DNA of 64,000 bases from Macrothele yani (Eukaryota > Arthropoda > Arachnida > Araneae > Macrothelidae), in assembly GCA_039090855.1 (NCBI GenBank), contig CM077025.1, positions 93,352,489 to 93,416,488 on the forward strand, in the 5' to 3' direction. The notes beneath the pieces were generated by a model, which saw only the letters and a list, made by a program, of their open reading frames with translations, was not told the origin of the DNA and did no database searches. Shown here piece after piece: positions 42,277 to 51,934 of the stretch. The number at the start of each line of letters is the position of its first letter. Position 1 is the stretch's first letter. The position numbers were made by a program, and so were the translations under genes.

Positions 42277-42437
42277 TGTGACGTGCCTGCTATGCAGGAC
42301 GCACACGACATAAAGGCAGATAGCAGCGATACGAACGTCCGCGTAGCTCAATGGGTAGAGCGACTTATTCCGGAATGAGGGTCCCGGGTTCGAGCCCCGG
42401 CGTGGACAAAAATGACGGAGAAATTTACTTCGTTATA
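42277..42437 (+). repeat. Left LTR of the TRIM-like element
   Basis: 161 bp, about 88% identical to the right LTR by eye. The main difference is a six-base gap in the GCAGCAGCAACAAC region and changes in CTGCTATGCAGGAC against CTGTCCGGGAGGAC. The two LTRs are identical at insertion in this class, so the differences indicate an old insertion. Confidence 0.8.
42337..42407 (+). repeat. tRNA-like sequence in the left LTR
   Basis: GTCCGCG pairs with CGTGGAC as a 7-bp acceptor stem (one G-U). TAGCTCAATGGGTAGAGC forms the D arm and A box. CTTAT-TCCGGA-ATGAG forms an anticodon-like arm with a six-base loop. CCGGG-TTCGAGC-CCCGG is a perfect T arm and B box. If the loop is read as a tRNA, the anticodon would be CCG. 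The short loop and position inside an LTR argue against an ordinary tRNA gene, but both RNA polymerase III promoter boxes are good. Confidence 0.75.
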
Positions 42438-42703
42438 ATGGCGCCAGAACTTTCCGGATGACCCGGCCGTTCAAGATCTCGCATTGGTGTGATGTTATTT
42501 CCACCCCGCGAGATAGGGAAAATCAGAGAATCTCTTCTCCAGCGCTTCGAAGAATATATGTGTGTGACGCTGCATTCCACACACCAGATTGACTGGGAGT
42601 TCTCAAGTGCACGTTCTTCAGTGGATGTCGGCCTACGACGATTCATGGTGACGGCTGATCCGTGGGCCATGTTCCCGGCCCTCTTTCGCGAGGGGTAGGG
42701 AGA

Positions 42704-42869
42704 TGTGACGTGCCTGTCCGGGAGGACGCGCACGACATAAAGACAGATAGCAGCAGCAACAACGAACGTCCGCGTAGCTCAATTGGTAGAGCGACTTATT
42801 CCGGAATGAGGGGACCCGGGTTCGAGCCTCGGCGTGGACAAAAATATCGGAGAAATGTACTTCGTTATA
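42704..42869 (+). repeat. Right LTR of the TRIM-like element
   Basis: 166 bp, preceded immediately by the purine tract and followed by the GTAT duplication. It shares start, end and tRNA-like core with the left LTR. Confidence 0.8.
42768..42839 (+). repeat. tRNA-like sequence in the right LTR
   Basis: Same design as in the left LTR: acceptor GTCCGCG/CGTGGAC, D arm TAGCTCAATTGGTAGAGC, anticodon-like arm around TCCGGA, and T arm CCGGG-TTCGAGC-CTCGG with one G-U pair. One extra base lies in the variable region. Conservation of stems in both LTRs, including wobble-compatible changes, supports a structural or promoter role in the active ancestor. Confidence 0.75.
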
Positions 42870-42950
42870 GTATATTTATTTATGTATCACACCATCAATA
42901 TCCAGTATTATCAATCCACTGCTTCCACAAGTTTCTTTCAAAACTTTCTG

Positions 42951-43164
42951 GCCCTTTCGTTGGCGCAGTGGTCTAAACGATGGCTTCTGGCCATTCGTCC
43001 GGCATGGGTCCGGGTTCGAATCTCGGTGTGGCATGGATGCTGTGTTTGTCTTACGGCACTGGCTCTCTCACTTCCCTGAAAATAGTGGTCCTAAATTAGG
43101 ACGACTGCCTGTAGGCCACTGAGTTGCTTACGGTGGTCGTTAAATCCTCAGTAAAAAAAACAAT
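42951..43164 (+). mobile_element. SINE-1 copy, full length, 10-bp target-site duplication
   Basis: It starts after CTTTCTG with TTGGCGCAGTGGTCTAAACG (A-box region), then GGTCCGGGTTCGAATCTCGG (B box), GGCATGGATGCTGTGTTTG, the CCTAAATTAGGACG body and an A-rich tail. AAACTTTCTG occurs at 42941-42950 and again at 43165-43174. Together with the copies at 5896 and 60041 it defines the family's true ends. Confidence 0.95.
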
Positions 43165-43174
43165 AAACTTTCTG

Positions 43175-43620
43175 TCCTGAGCTAGTCTCCTGCATTTAAC
43201 TCCAACACATCCATCGTCTCCCACGAACTCTTCTTCTCTAGCATTTCACTTGTCCAATGATGATCAGCTCTTCTAGCAATAATATCCAGCCCATTGCTAT
43301 TTTTTGGGATTTTACCCTGATCGTGCGGTCATGAACTCCTGTCATTTTCCTGATCCATGAGTTCCTCTTCCTATCCTTCCTAGTTATGCCAAACTTTCAC
43401 TTTTCTAAGATTCTTTCAGTAGTTCGCAGCATCTGGGTGTCTTTTTTAGTTGAGATCAGTGTCTCCGCATCTGTAAGGATGCTTTGTTTAAACACTTTTC
43501 TTTTAGGACATTGGAAGAAACAGCACAATTTTGTAAAGCAAATTCCCTTCAACAAAGAGTTTCATACGCCTATTAATTTCTTCCTGGTTGCTTCTCGTCG
43601 TAGAGATGACGTACTATTTC
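43175..43620 (-). pseudogene. RTE-type LINE, C-terminal fragment
   Basis: Minus-strand frames read KVFKQSILTDAETLIST (compare KVFDQCILPVLTYGAET), DTQMLRTTERI, KFGITRKDRKRNSWIRKMTG (compare RRDKKRNSWIRKMTRVEDI) and IAMGWILLLEELIIIGQ (compare QWAGHTARRTD), in RTE order. Frameshifts and stops are present. The (TGA)n tail is lost; the SINE-1 A tail adjoins it. Confidence 0.8.
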
Positions 43621-44045
43621 ATTTGTGAGAACATAAAACCACAGTGGATCAAGAGAGGAAACTAGTGAGGGAATGTAAAGAAGCACTGATGTTATATCGT
43701 GTCAAAAATTGCTGGAATGTGACCCTTTTCACTGTAATGCGAAGCAAATCACTTTCACGATCTCTAAATTCAAGACGAATCTCTCACTCGAAAAAACTGA
43801 GGAACATAGTTATGATTTTTAAGTTCAGAATCTGCTCTGGAAGCACAAATTCTTGACACATATTACTCTTCAGAAAATGCACTTCACAATGTGTTTGGTT
43901 TTGACGGCTGAGCACTGAAAACGCTCTAGGCAGGTGAAAGGATTACTTTTCATAGGTGCCTTGCCGTTTGGTTTCCGGTTTATCTACTGCAGTCCTCAAG
44001 CTTTGTCTCTTGTAAGCATTTGAAAGGGAAATGTACCATCGTGGA
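43621..44045. other. Unassigned stretch
   Basis: A plus-strand frame at 43644-43856 is open but shows no recognisable motif; the rest is featureless. Confidence 0.45.
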
Positions 44046-44049
44046 TTAC

Positions 44050-45010
44050 ATTTCCTTAAAATTTCGTAGGCTGATCAGAAAGTAACTTTCGACGACCTGT
44101 GGCGATATATCAGAGATATGAAAATCTGTTTTTCCCAACGTTATTACAAGATGGCTTCTTTTGGCTTTGGAGTTTGAATAAAAATGCAGTTTGCTGGTGA
44201 ACAGATTCAAGTGACAATAACGACTCGCCTGGAAATATGGTCTCACTCGAAGGTACGCGCGTGATCAAGTTTTGTATTTTCGTCTTCTCTGGGTACGGAA
44301 AATGCCGGCAGCGGGGATCCACCGCCAGCTGCAAGAAGCCTATGATTCTAAAATCATGAGCTTCCAGAACGTATCAGAATTGTGTTCAAAACTGTCACTC
44401 TGAATAGCGCGATAACGGATGAGAAATTCAGTGGCAGGTCTTCAACAACAGACAGAAACATGCTGTGTATGAAGTCTCATGTGAAAGAAGAAAGATGACT
44501 TCGCATTAGAATACTGCGTCATCTGTCTTCTTCGTGCAGTACCTAAAGAAACTTTTGAAAGTTTCCTTTCGGTACTGCGGTTCACATCGGTCACAATGCT
44601 CTGGAGAATCGAAAAGTTTCAGCGAGATGGGTGCTAACGTAATTGAGAGCACAAACGAAAGTGTTGCCAACAGGCTTGAGTGTCTCATATGTGCAACGCT
44701 GCGTTAAAGAAGGCCACGGATGTTTTAGCTGGCAATGAAACATGGAAGCACCAATTCACGTGGACTTAAAGGTAGCACAACTGGAATTGAAGCACGCACA
44801 TGTCAACTCCGGTGAGAAAGAAGTTGAAGACTGCGCCATCTGCTGAGGTGAAGCTTACAGCATTTTGGAATGTCCAGGGCATTCTTCTCTTGGAACACGG
44901 ATAATCATCACCTCCGACCAATATTTCACCACTCTGCAGCGTATAAATGGAGCTATCCGTAGACGACGACTTGTTATGCTTACAAAAGGGTTATCTTTTG
45001 CATAACAACT
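44050..45010 (+). pseudogene. mariner transposase, degraded
   Basis: Across several frames: RVIKFCIFVFSGYGK and the IHRQLQEAYDSKIM region (N-terminal helix-turn-helix, 44260-44370), ALENRKVSARWVLT at about 44600, then VQRCVKEGHGCFSW, EAPIHVDLKVAQLELKHA and VNSGEKEVEDCAIC near 44740-44840. YFTTLQRINGAIRRRRLVML ends it near 44990. The order matches mariner proteins of the termite/insect IS630-mariner type. The catalytic Asp blocks are not readable. Subfamily unknown. Confidence 0.65.
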
Positions 45011-45039
45011 CTCGTCCCCATAACTTACGTATAATAACG

Positions 45040-45245
45040 TATGGAGGCACAGTGCTCTAAGCGCTTGCTTGTGACCATTCGTCCAAGATGGGTCAGAGTT
45101 CGAATGCCGGTGAGGCATGGATGTCTTGTTTGTCTTACGGCACTTACTCTTTCCCTTCCCTGGAGCCAGTGTCCCCAAATAAAGGATGGGCGACAATGAT
45201 TTGCTCACAGTGGTTGTTAAACCCCCAATCAAAGAAAAAAAAAGA
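45040..45245 (+). mobile_element. SINE-1 copy
   Basis: GGAGGCACAGTGCTCTAAGC (A-box region), GGTCAGAGTTCGAATGCCGG (B box), GGCATGGATGTCTTGTTTG, CCCTTCCCTGGAGCCAGTG and TTGCTCACAGTGGTTGTTAA, followed by an A-rich tail at 45233-45256. No clean target duplication was found. Confidence 0.9.
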
Positions 45246-45744
45246 AGAAAAAAAAATAACACATCTAATACAGTATTGTCGCGTTCCCTCTCCATATCCC
45301 TTGTATAGCCTGAAACTTGGGCACTCGGACATTCTCATGTTTTCCCTCACAAAGAAGCAACCTTAAAGGAAAACATTTCCGCCATAACTCCAAAATAGTA
45401 GCAAATAATTTTAATTATTATTTTATTTATTATTTAGTAGCAGAAGTGAAGCTTTGAATGCTGGCATTTTATCGTTAATTGTTCGCGCAGGGTTTCTGAA
45501 AGATATTTGAATGGGACAAGTGTCTTAACCGATTCGGTGATTATATGCAATAGTAAAATTTGTGTCAAATTTTCACTGCCCTAACTCATTTATGCGGATA
45601 AAGTGCAAATTTTGTAACATAGCATGGGAAATTATTTTTTGATCATTTATCTTATCTCACATATGAGAGAAAATGATCTCCTCTTGTTGCAGGCCACCTG
45701 AGCCCCAAGTGCTGGGACTGCCAGAACAAGGAAACCTGAAATTA
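45246..45744. other. A+T-rich gap
   Basis: No recognised feature apart from the end of the SINE tail. Confidence 0.5.
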
Positions 45745-45845
45745 GTGAAGCCAAATTTCCCAGAACAAGTAACTCCAAATTATGACTGCTCTTAACTCAT
45801 AGTGATGCTGCTCACTGTGGTCGTAAAACATCAAATTAAAAAAAG
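45745..45845 (+). mobile_element. SINE-1 3' fragment, degraded
   Basis: CCAGAACAAGTAACTCCAAA, GACTGCTCTTAACTCATAG, GCTGCTCACTGTGGTCGTAA and an A tail match the last third of SINE-1. Confidence 0.6.
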
Positions 45846-46154
45846 TCGATTAAATTAATAATGATGATTATTTTGATCTAATACACAGTAGTAAATGATC
45901 AGTTTTTTCCCTTCCAAATACATTGTAGAATCGGATATACGTTCTTGTAGGAACTGGGGTTAAAAACATTTAAATGCAAAAAAAAAATGCATAAAAGTAA
46001 TTTCAGAATGTTAAATAGTATTCTAAAATTTTGAATGCCTTGAAAACAAGAAAGATGACACCGATATTTCGGGTGTAATAAGCACGTCTTTTGAATCCGT
46101 TCTGATGCAAATTAAATTTATCAAAGCTATTCAAAGTCAATGGAACCGGTATGG

Positions 46155-47722
46155 GAAACAATAGATCTGACGAAAGAAAGATTTTCAATCTATTTTTTAA
46201 TCCCTCAGATATTGCTGTAAACGGAATCGTGAGCTTACGAACTCTTAGAAACAGAGATATCGACAAAAATTAGATGTCACTCTACGTCTCCTGCTGGGAA
46301 AACCATGCGGTATTTTAGGAAGAAAGTATTCTCAAAAGGTTTATCCATATAAGCGGTATCGGTCGAAGAAAAAAAAAATTAGTCGAGTTTTCAGGAGCCC
46401 AGGTTTTGCAACAAACAAATACTTCAGAAGCAGAAATTAACACTTATTACCGCTGGTGACTAAACCATTCTTTACCAAACATTAGAAATTATGTGAAAAA
46501 TATTTTCCATGCGACACAGGAAGAATTTTTCAAATCAGAGCTTTAGGAGCAGAAATAACGCAGAAAACGCAATTTACCTTTGTGCTTCCTAGCGGAAAGT
46601 CTATGATTTACTAAAAAATTTTGAATTTATAGGAAAAACATTTCGAGGGCAAACACTATCCAACAAAGAAAGAATTTTTCAACTCTTACTCTTAGAAGTA
46701 GAGATATTGACAAAAATAAGATGTAAATCTACGCCCCCTGGCGTAGAAACCATGCATTTTTTCAAGAAAACAATTTTCCTAAAATATTTGTCGGCATGAG
46801 TAGTATCGTTCAACAAACGCCTTTTTTTTTTTTCAATCTAGATTTTAGAAGCTCATATTTTGCTACAAATACAACAGAAGCGGAATTTAAGATTTACGCC
46901 CCCTGGTTGACAAACTATTTTTTTACAAAAATTAGAAATTAAGTGCAAACGATTTCCTTTCAGGAACTGTATCCGGTGCAGAAAGAATTTTTCAATTCGG
47001 AGATTTAGAAGAAGAGATATAGAGGGAAACGCAATTTACCGCTACGCCCCCTGGCGGAAAGTCTATGAATTACTTGAAAATTTTGAAATTATATGAAAAA
47101 CATGCCACACAAAAAACACTAACAAAGAAGGAAATTTTCAAATCGGACTTCTAGAAGTAGAGATATTGACCAAAATAAAATGTACATCTACGCCCCCTGG
47201 CGGCGGAACTGTGGAATATTTTAAGAAGAAAATATTCTGAAAAGGTTTATCGATGAGAGTGGCATCAGTCCACGAAAAAAAATTTTCAATCGATATTTTA
47301 GAAGCCCCGATTTAATGGCAAATACATCAGAAGCAAAAATTAACACTTACACCCCCTGGTGGCCAAAGTATTCTTTACCAAAAATTTGAAATTATGTGCA
47401 AAGGAGTTTCTTCAGGAGATGTATCCGCCGAAGTAAAAAATTTTCAAATCGGAGGTTAAGAAAAAGAGTTATCGGGCAAAATGTAATTTACTTTTACGCC
47501 CCTTAGCGGAAAATCTATGCGTAATTTGAGAAAGTAACTATATCTAAAATACTCTTCGACATAAATGGAAGTGAAAGGTAAAAGAATTTTTTCAATCTGA
47601 TGTTTAGAAGCAAATGTGTGGAATAAAACGCATTTTTGAATTCGACATCATCTGCATTTACGCCCTCTACCGGCGAAATTGTACATTGTAAAAAAAAACG
47701 AAATGAAGGATCATCATTTGCA
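46155..47722. repeat. Higher-order tandem repeat R150 (three-monomer units of about 450 bp)
   Basis: Nine or more monomers of about 150 bp share TTTTTCAAATCGGAGATTTAG, AAGCAGAGATAT and a TACGCCCCCTGGCGG core. Three types alternate: A (GATGTACATCTACGCC, at about 46285, 46719, 47178), B (AATTAACACTTACACCCCC, at about 46436, 46888, 47338) and C (CGCAATTTACCGCTACGCC, at about 46568, 47022, 47475). The period is therefore about 450 bp over three superunits. The final part is split by Tc1-H and resumes at 49146. Confidence 0.9.
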
Positions 47723-47724
47723 TA

Positions 47725-49143
47725 CACTGACGGGAAAAAAAAATCCCAACACCACGAAAAAATAGTTGTAGAGGAATGAAATGGCGGCAATACATTTGTA
47801 TAGGTAACATATTTAATTAATTAAGATTTCAAGATCACATCTTAATGTAAGCGCGACAAGAGCCATTTTAAATGTGAAATTCTAGTACATTAATAACCGG
47901 TGTAACCGCCAGAATGTTGAATGCAAGCACGCAAACGTTCATGCATTGTGTCGTACAGGTGCTGGATGTCAGTTTGTGGGATGGAGTTCCATGCCTGTTG
48001 CACTTGGTCGGTCAATACAGGGACGGTTAATGCTGGTTGGGGGTGACGCTGTAGTTGTCGTCCAATGATGTCCCATACGTGCTCGATTAGTGATCTAGCA
48101 GGCCATGGCAACATGTCGACGCTCTGTAGAGCATGTTGGGTTACAACAGCGGTATGCGGGCGACCGTTATCCTGTTGGAAAACACCCCCTGTAATGCTGT
48201 TCATGAATGGCAGCACAACAGGTTGAATCACCAGACCGACGCACAACTGTGCCGTCAGGGTGCGTGGGATAACCACGAGAGTGCTCATGCTGTCATAGGA
48301 AATTGCTCCCCGGACCATAACTCCAGGTGTAGGTCCAGTGTGTCTCGGCCGCAGACAGGTTTGTTGCAGGCGCTCACCTGGCCTCCTCCTAACCAACACA
48401 CGGCCATCACTGGCACACAGGCAGAACCGGCTTTCATCAGAAAACACAACAGATCTCCACTCCGTCCTCCAATGAGCTCTAGCTTGACACCACTGACGTC
48501 GCAAACTGCAGTGGTTTGGAGTAAATGGAATGCACGCTACAGGGCTTCTGGCTCGGAGCTGTCCTTCAAGTAACCGATTTGTAACAGTTCGTTGTGTCAC
48601 TGTGGTGGCAACTGCAGCTCGAATTGCTGCCGCAGACGCAGTACGATGCGTCACGGCCATACGCCGTACACGGCGGTCTACCCTCTCAGTAGTGTGACGT
48701 GGCCGGCCGGAACCCGGTCTTCTTGAGGCAGTACCTTCCCTTGACCACCGCTGCCAACAATCATGCACAGTGGCTACATTCCTGCCAAGTCGTTCTGCAA
48801 TATTGCGGAAAAAAGAATCCACCTTCTCGTTGCCCTATTACACGACCTCGTTCAAACTCCGTGAGCTGTTGATAATGGCTTCTTCGTCTTCTTAAAGGCA
48901 TTCTTGACTAACATCAACACACTACGTCGAATCTCAACGATAACTAACGCTCACGAACGTTACAGCGCGTATTTACAGCAAACCTGCTTTGCATGTTCCG
49001 AGGTGCGCTACTAGCGCTACACGTATGCGCCGAGCGCGAAATTTGCATAGACGTCATCTTACAGATGTACTCTCATCGCCTACCAACTGTCGTTTATCTA
49101 ACACAACCCCTTCTTGGCGTTGGGATTTTTTTTTCCGTCAGTG
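47725..49143 (-). mobile_element. Tc1-H element, full length, TA-flanked
   Basis: CACTGACGGGAAAAAAAAAT plus CCCAAC at the left is mirrored by GTTGGGATTTTTTTTTCCGTC then AGTG at the right. TA lies at 47723-47724 and 49144-49145. The 1419-bp element sits inside the R150 repeat; removing it joins TCATCATTTGCA-TA with TTTGAAGCTTTCC. Confidence 0.95.
47890..48890 (-). pseudogene. Tc1-H transposase, nearly intact
   Basis: QLTEFERGRVIGQREGG at 48870-48825 starts the helix-turn-helix. After a single-base shift near 48820 the frame stays open for 310 codons to 47890: NIAERLGRNVATVHDCWQRW, GSGRPRHTTERVDRRVRR, SVVFSDESRFCL (Asp129 of this stretch), GVMVRGAISYDS, GGVFQQDNGRPH (Asp218) and WPARSLIEHVWD (Glu247), ending GGYTGY. 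VMVRGA has Arg where Trp is usual. Asp218 and Glu247 are 28 residues apart, against 32 in Tc1-E, because PDLSP is reduced to one residue (in-frame loss of 12 bp). Among the Tc1 transposases here this has the longest uninterrupted catalytic region. Confidence 0.93.
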
Positions 49144-49255
49144 TATTTGAAGCTTTCCAATGCAAAAAGCTTTCAAATCAGACTAATAGTTGCAGAGATA
49201 TCGTGTGTACAGACGGACGGACTGACGGACGGACCGACGGACGGACAAACCGATA
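49144..49255. repeat. R150 terminal part with ACGG microsatellite
   Basis: TTTGAAGCTTTCCAATGC and AGCTTTCAAATCAGACTAAT with TGCAGAGATATCGTG continue the R150 monomer after Tc1-H. They pass into ACAGACGGACGGACTGACGG and similar repeats to about 49252. Read in reverse this is a CCGTCCGTC tract followed by ACACGATATCTC, the same layout as the start of R145. Confidence 0.85.
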
Positions 49256-49703
49256 ACAGAAGGACGATCTTTTTTTACAAAAGACGTGCTAAAAAACAAC
49301 AAAACGCACATGATTTTAGAATATGTAAATTTATAATGTATGACATACATATATTGTACTTTGTTTACTCGTTTACGCCTATGTCTTTTTTGGCTCATGT
49401 ATTAATAATTTAATGACCATATCACCCAAAACGCCCGAATGTACAAACGGCCATAGACGCCCAAAACGCCTGTCTAGAGTTAGTCAGAATTCTTATCCTT
49501 ATTGATTCTTCAAATTTTCTCGACCAATGGGGCATCAGTAGGCCTCACCATTGTTATTAAAAAAAGAAGTGCAACAACAGACAGTTTCGGGCGTTATGTT
49601 ATTTAGAGTGATACAAGATTGTAGGGTCATGGTCGTTTTAAGGGTTAATGCTTTCATTATAAAAATTAGGTTAAGAAGTTATGTACGATTTTATATTTTT
49701 AAT
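49256..49703. other. A+T-rich gap
   Basis: No recognised feature. Near 49432-49470 the words CGCCCGAATG, CGCCCAAAACGCC suggest a minor local duplication. Confidence 0.45.
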
Positions 49704-50999
49704 ATCGGGTCGTTTCGAAAGATAACGGCCGCTTTTGTGAGGTGCCACATTCAACTCACCTACACTCTTTGCAAACACACACGTTTGCAGCGCCATTCGC
49801 AAGCGTTGAAGGGCGACTCAGATGCCATATACAAGTCATAATCGGTTGAGCTGCAGTCGTTACTACTCATGTGCCAGCGATCTGCAAAACATGTCAGGAA
49901 GCAGTGAGTTGTGGTTGATCCAACTTTATGTGCTTAAATTGGGTCGTAATGTGGCACAAACCTACCGTAATGTGGTCAAGGCATGGAGCATGGAAGCAAC
50001 ATCTGCACGTACTGTTCGTCGGTAAGTTGAAAAGTTTTGTCCCCGGTGATACAAGCCTATAAGATGAGAAGGGCCGATGACGACATTCGGTCATTAATAA
50101 CGACGCTATAAAGGCAAATGTTGAGGCAAATCCTCGCGTCTCAGTCAGGGAACACACCAAACAGTACAATATGTACGTGTCAACGATTTCCGAACATCTC
50201 CACTAAATTGGTGAGGTCAAGAAGGTCTATACGTGGGTCGCACACGAACTGATGGCGCATTAAAAACAAAAACGGTTTGAGGTGCGCAGTAATCTTCTGC
50301 TTCGCAACGAAAATAATATCCTGCTTAATCGCATTGTAACCTGTAATGGAAGGTGTGTGCTATACGACGATAGTAAGCGCTGTGAACAGTGCCTGAACCG
50401 TTTTGGACCACTGAAACAATATCCCAAACCAAAGTTGACGCCAAAGAAGGTTTTGTTGGCAGTGTGGTGGACTGTTCACGGTGTCACACACTACAGGTTC
50501 TTGAATGCTATTGAAAGCATTACTTCAGTCACATACTGTGAAGAAATTGACTGAATGCACCAAACGTAGTGTTCCAAACACATCCATCTTTGTTGAACAG
50601 GAAGGGTCTTATCCACCTCCATGATAAAGCAAGACCACACGTGTCACAAATGACGAAACAGAAACTACACGAACTGAGGTTCGGAACCGTCCCACGTCCA
50701 GCCTACTCGCGTGGACTTTAGCACCTTCCGATTTCTACCTGTTCATGGATTTTAGAAAATACCTCAAGGAGAGGACCTTCAGAAACAGGGAGGAGGTCGA
50801 AATTTTATTCGGGGACTTTTTTGCCTACAGGGAGCCAGATTTCTTCCGAAATGGCATTGAAACACTTGTCATTCGCTGCGCAGTGGTGTGTGGCTTCTGA
50901 AGGCGCCTATCTCGAATAAAATAAGGTTGTGTGCTATGAGGCATATCTCTTTCATTTTTACTCTCCAAATCGACCATTATTTTCAGAACGACCTGCTAT
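49704..50999 (+). mobile_element. mariner element with inverted ends
   Basis: ATCGGGTCGTTTCGAAAGAT and AACGGCCG at the left correspond to the right end read in reverse (AGCAGGTCGTTCTGAAAATA, ATGGTCG). The length of about 1.3 kb is typical of mariner. The transposase inside is broken. Confidence 0.75.
49820..50905 (+). pseudogene. mariner transposase related to the SETMAR/Hsmar1 type
   Basis: Recognisable parts, in order: SGSSELWLIQLYVLKLGRN (N-terminal region), VNTTIKANVEANPRVSVRE-like remnants near 50100, then the open stretch 50282-50554 with CNGRCVLYDDSKRCEQCLN, KQYPKPKLTPKKVLLAVWWT and VHGVTHYRFLNAIESIT. The WVLYDN-type block precedes PKPKLHQKK-type sequence in SETMAR-like mariners, so the subgroup assignment is fair. 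LIHLHDKARPHVSQM (second Asp) and later FRFLPVHGF and NGIETLVIRCAV follow in other frames. Frameshifts and stops inactivate it. Confidence 0.8.
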
Positions 51000-51020
51000 A
51001 TGAACAAGAAAAGCTTTACC

Positions 51021-51758
51021 TTTTCCACGCTTGCCAACCGTTGGTTGAAGAAGCGTATCTGTTCCAGCTTTGTCCGTCTAACCGTCCGCCCAATAACTTG
51101 CCTAAAAGTGGTTCGATTTCGATGAAATTTTAGTATGTGGTGGGAGACCACCTGGGAACAAACCCTATAGGAAATAGACGCAATGGGGTCAAAGGTAGGG
51201 ACATAGCAGCGGGATCCATTCCATTGTCCTTATGCGTCATAACTTGCGTAAACATCCTTCGATTTCGATGAAATTTTAGTATGTGGTAGGGGACTACCTT
51301 GAGACGAACCCTATTAAAAATCGGCGACATGGGGTAATAGGTCATCACATACGTAGGTGTGGGATCCATTCCATTGCCCTTATGCATCATAACTTACGTA
51401 AAAATGCTTCTATAGCGACAAAACTTTATCATGTTATTCCGGAGGTATATTGAACCGGTTCTGTTGAATATCATCGAAATGGGGTCAAAGATCAGGACGC
51501 AGGAGCGAGATTTATTCCACTGCCATTATCCTCATAACTAGATTAAGAATGCTTCTATTGCGACAAAACGTTAGTATGTTGTTCTGGTGGTATACTGAAC
51601 CAATTATGTTTAATATCATCGAAATGGGGATCAAAGGTCAGGGCACAGGAGCAAGATTTGTTCTACAGCCATTATCCTCATAACTTGAGTAATGATTTCG
51701 GGTATATTGGAAAGCGTATCATAATAATCAATGCATTGCATGATTTTACTAACTTGTT
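51021..51758 (+). repeat. Dispersed repeat R145, copy 4 (four units)
   Basis: Start TTTTCCACGCTTGCCAACCG, tract GTCCGTCTAACCGTCCGCC, then four units near 51107, 51248, 51395 and 51543. The first two carry TTCGATTTCGATGAAATTTT; the last two carry the GCGACAAAAC type. End GCATGATTTTACTAACTTG. The adjoining mariner ends at 50999, about 20 bp upstream. Confidence 0.9.
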
Positions 51759-51934
51759 AATAATAGGTAGTAAATCAGAATATGATTTTGTTTTATATTC
51801 AGTATCTCTCTTGCACATCCTTTACTCATAAGCATTGCTCTTTTGAAAGCCGTTTGTCCACTAGTTGATTTAGAATTTGACTATTTGGCGTCTTCTATTG
51901 AAAAATATGTTGATTTAATTATTTCTATAAGGGT

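Larger units (their letters stand above)
42277..42869 (+). mobile_element. Miniature LTR retrotransposon (TRIM-like) with tRNA-like sequences in its LTRs
   Basis: Two direct repeats of 161 and 166 bp (42277-42437, 42704-42869) start TGTGACGTGCC, end ACTTCGTTATA and enclose 266 bp without coding capacity. TGGCGCCAGAAC at 42439-42450, one base after the left repeat, fits a tRNA primer-binding site. GCGAGGGGTAGGGAGA, ending at 42703, fits a polypurine tract. The four-base duplication GTAT flanks the unit (42273-42276, 42870-42873). These are the hallmarks of a non-autonomous LTR element of TRIM size (593 bp). Each LTR also contains a 71-72-nt tRNA-like sequence. Confidence 0.8.

Noticed and set aside
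42337..42839. Two functional tRNA-Arg(CCG) genes
   Set aside because: The anticodon loop is one base short and both lie inside LTR-like repeats; more likely they are promoter or structural parts of the mobile element.
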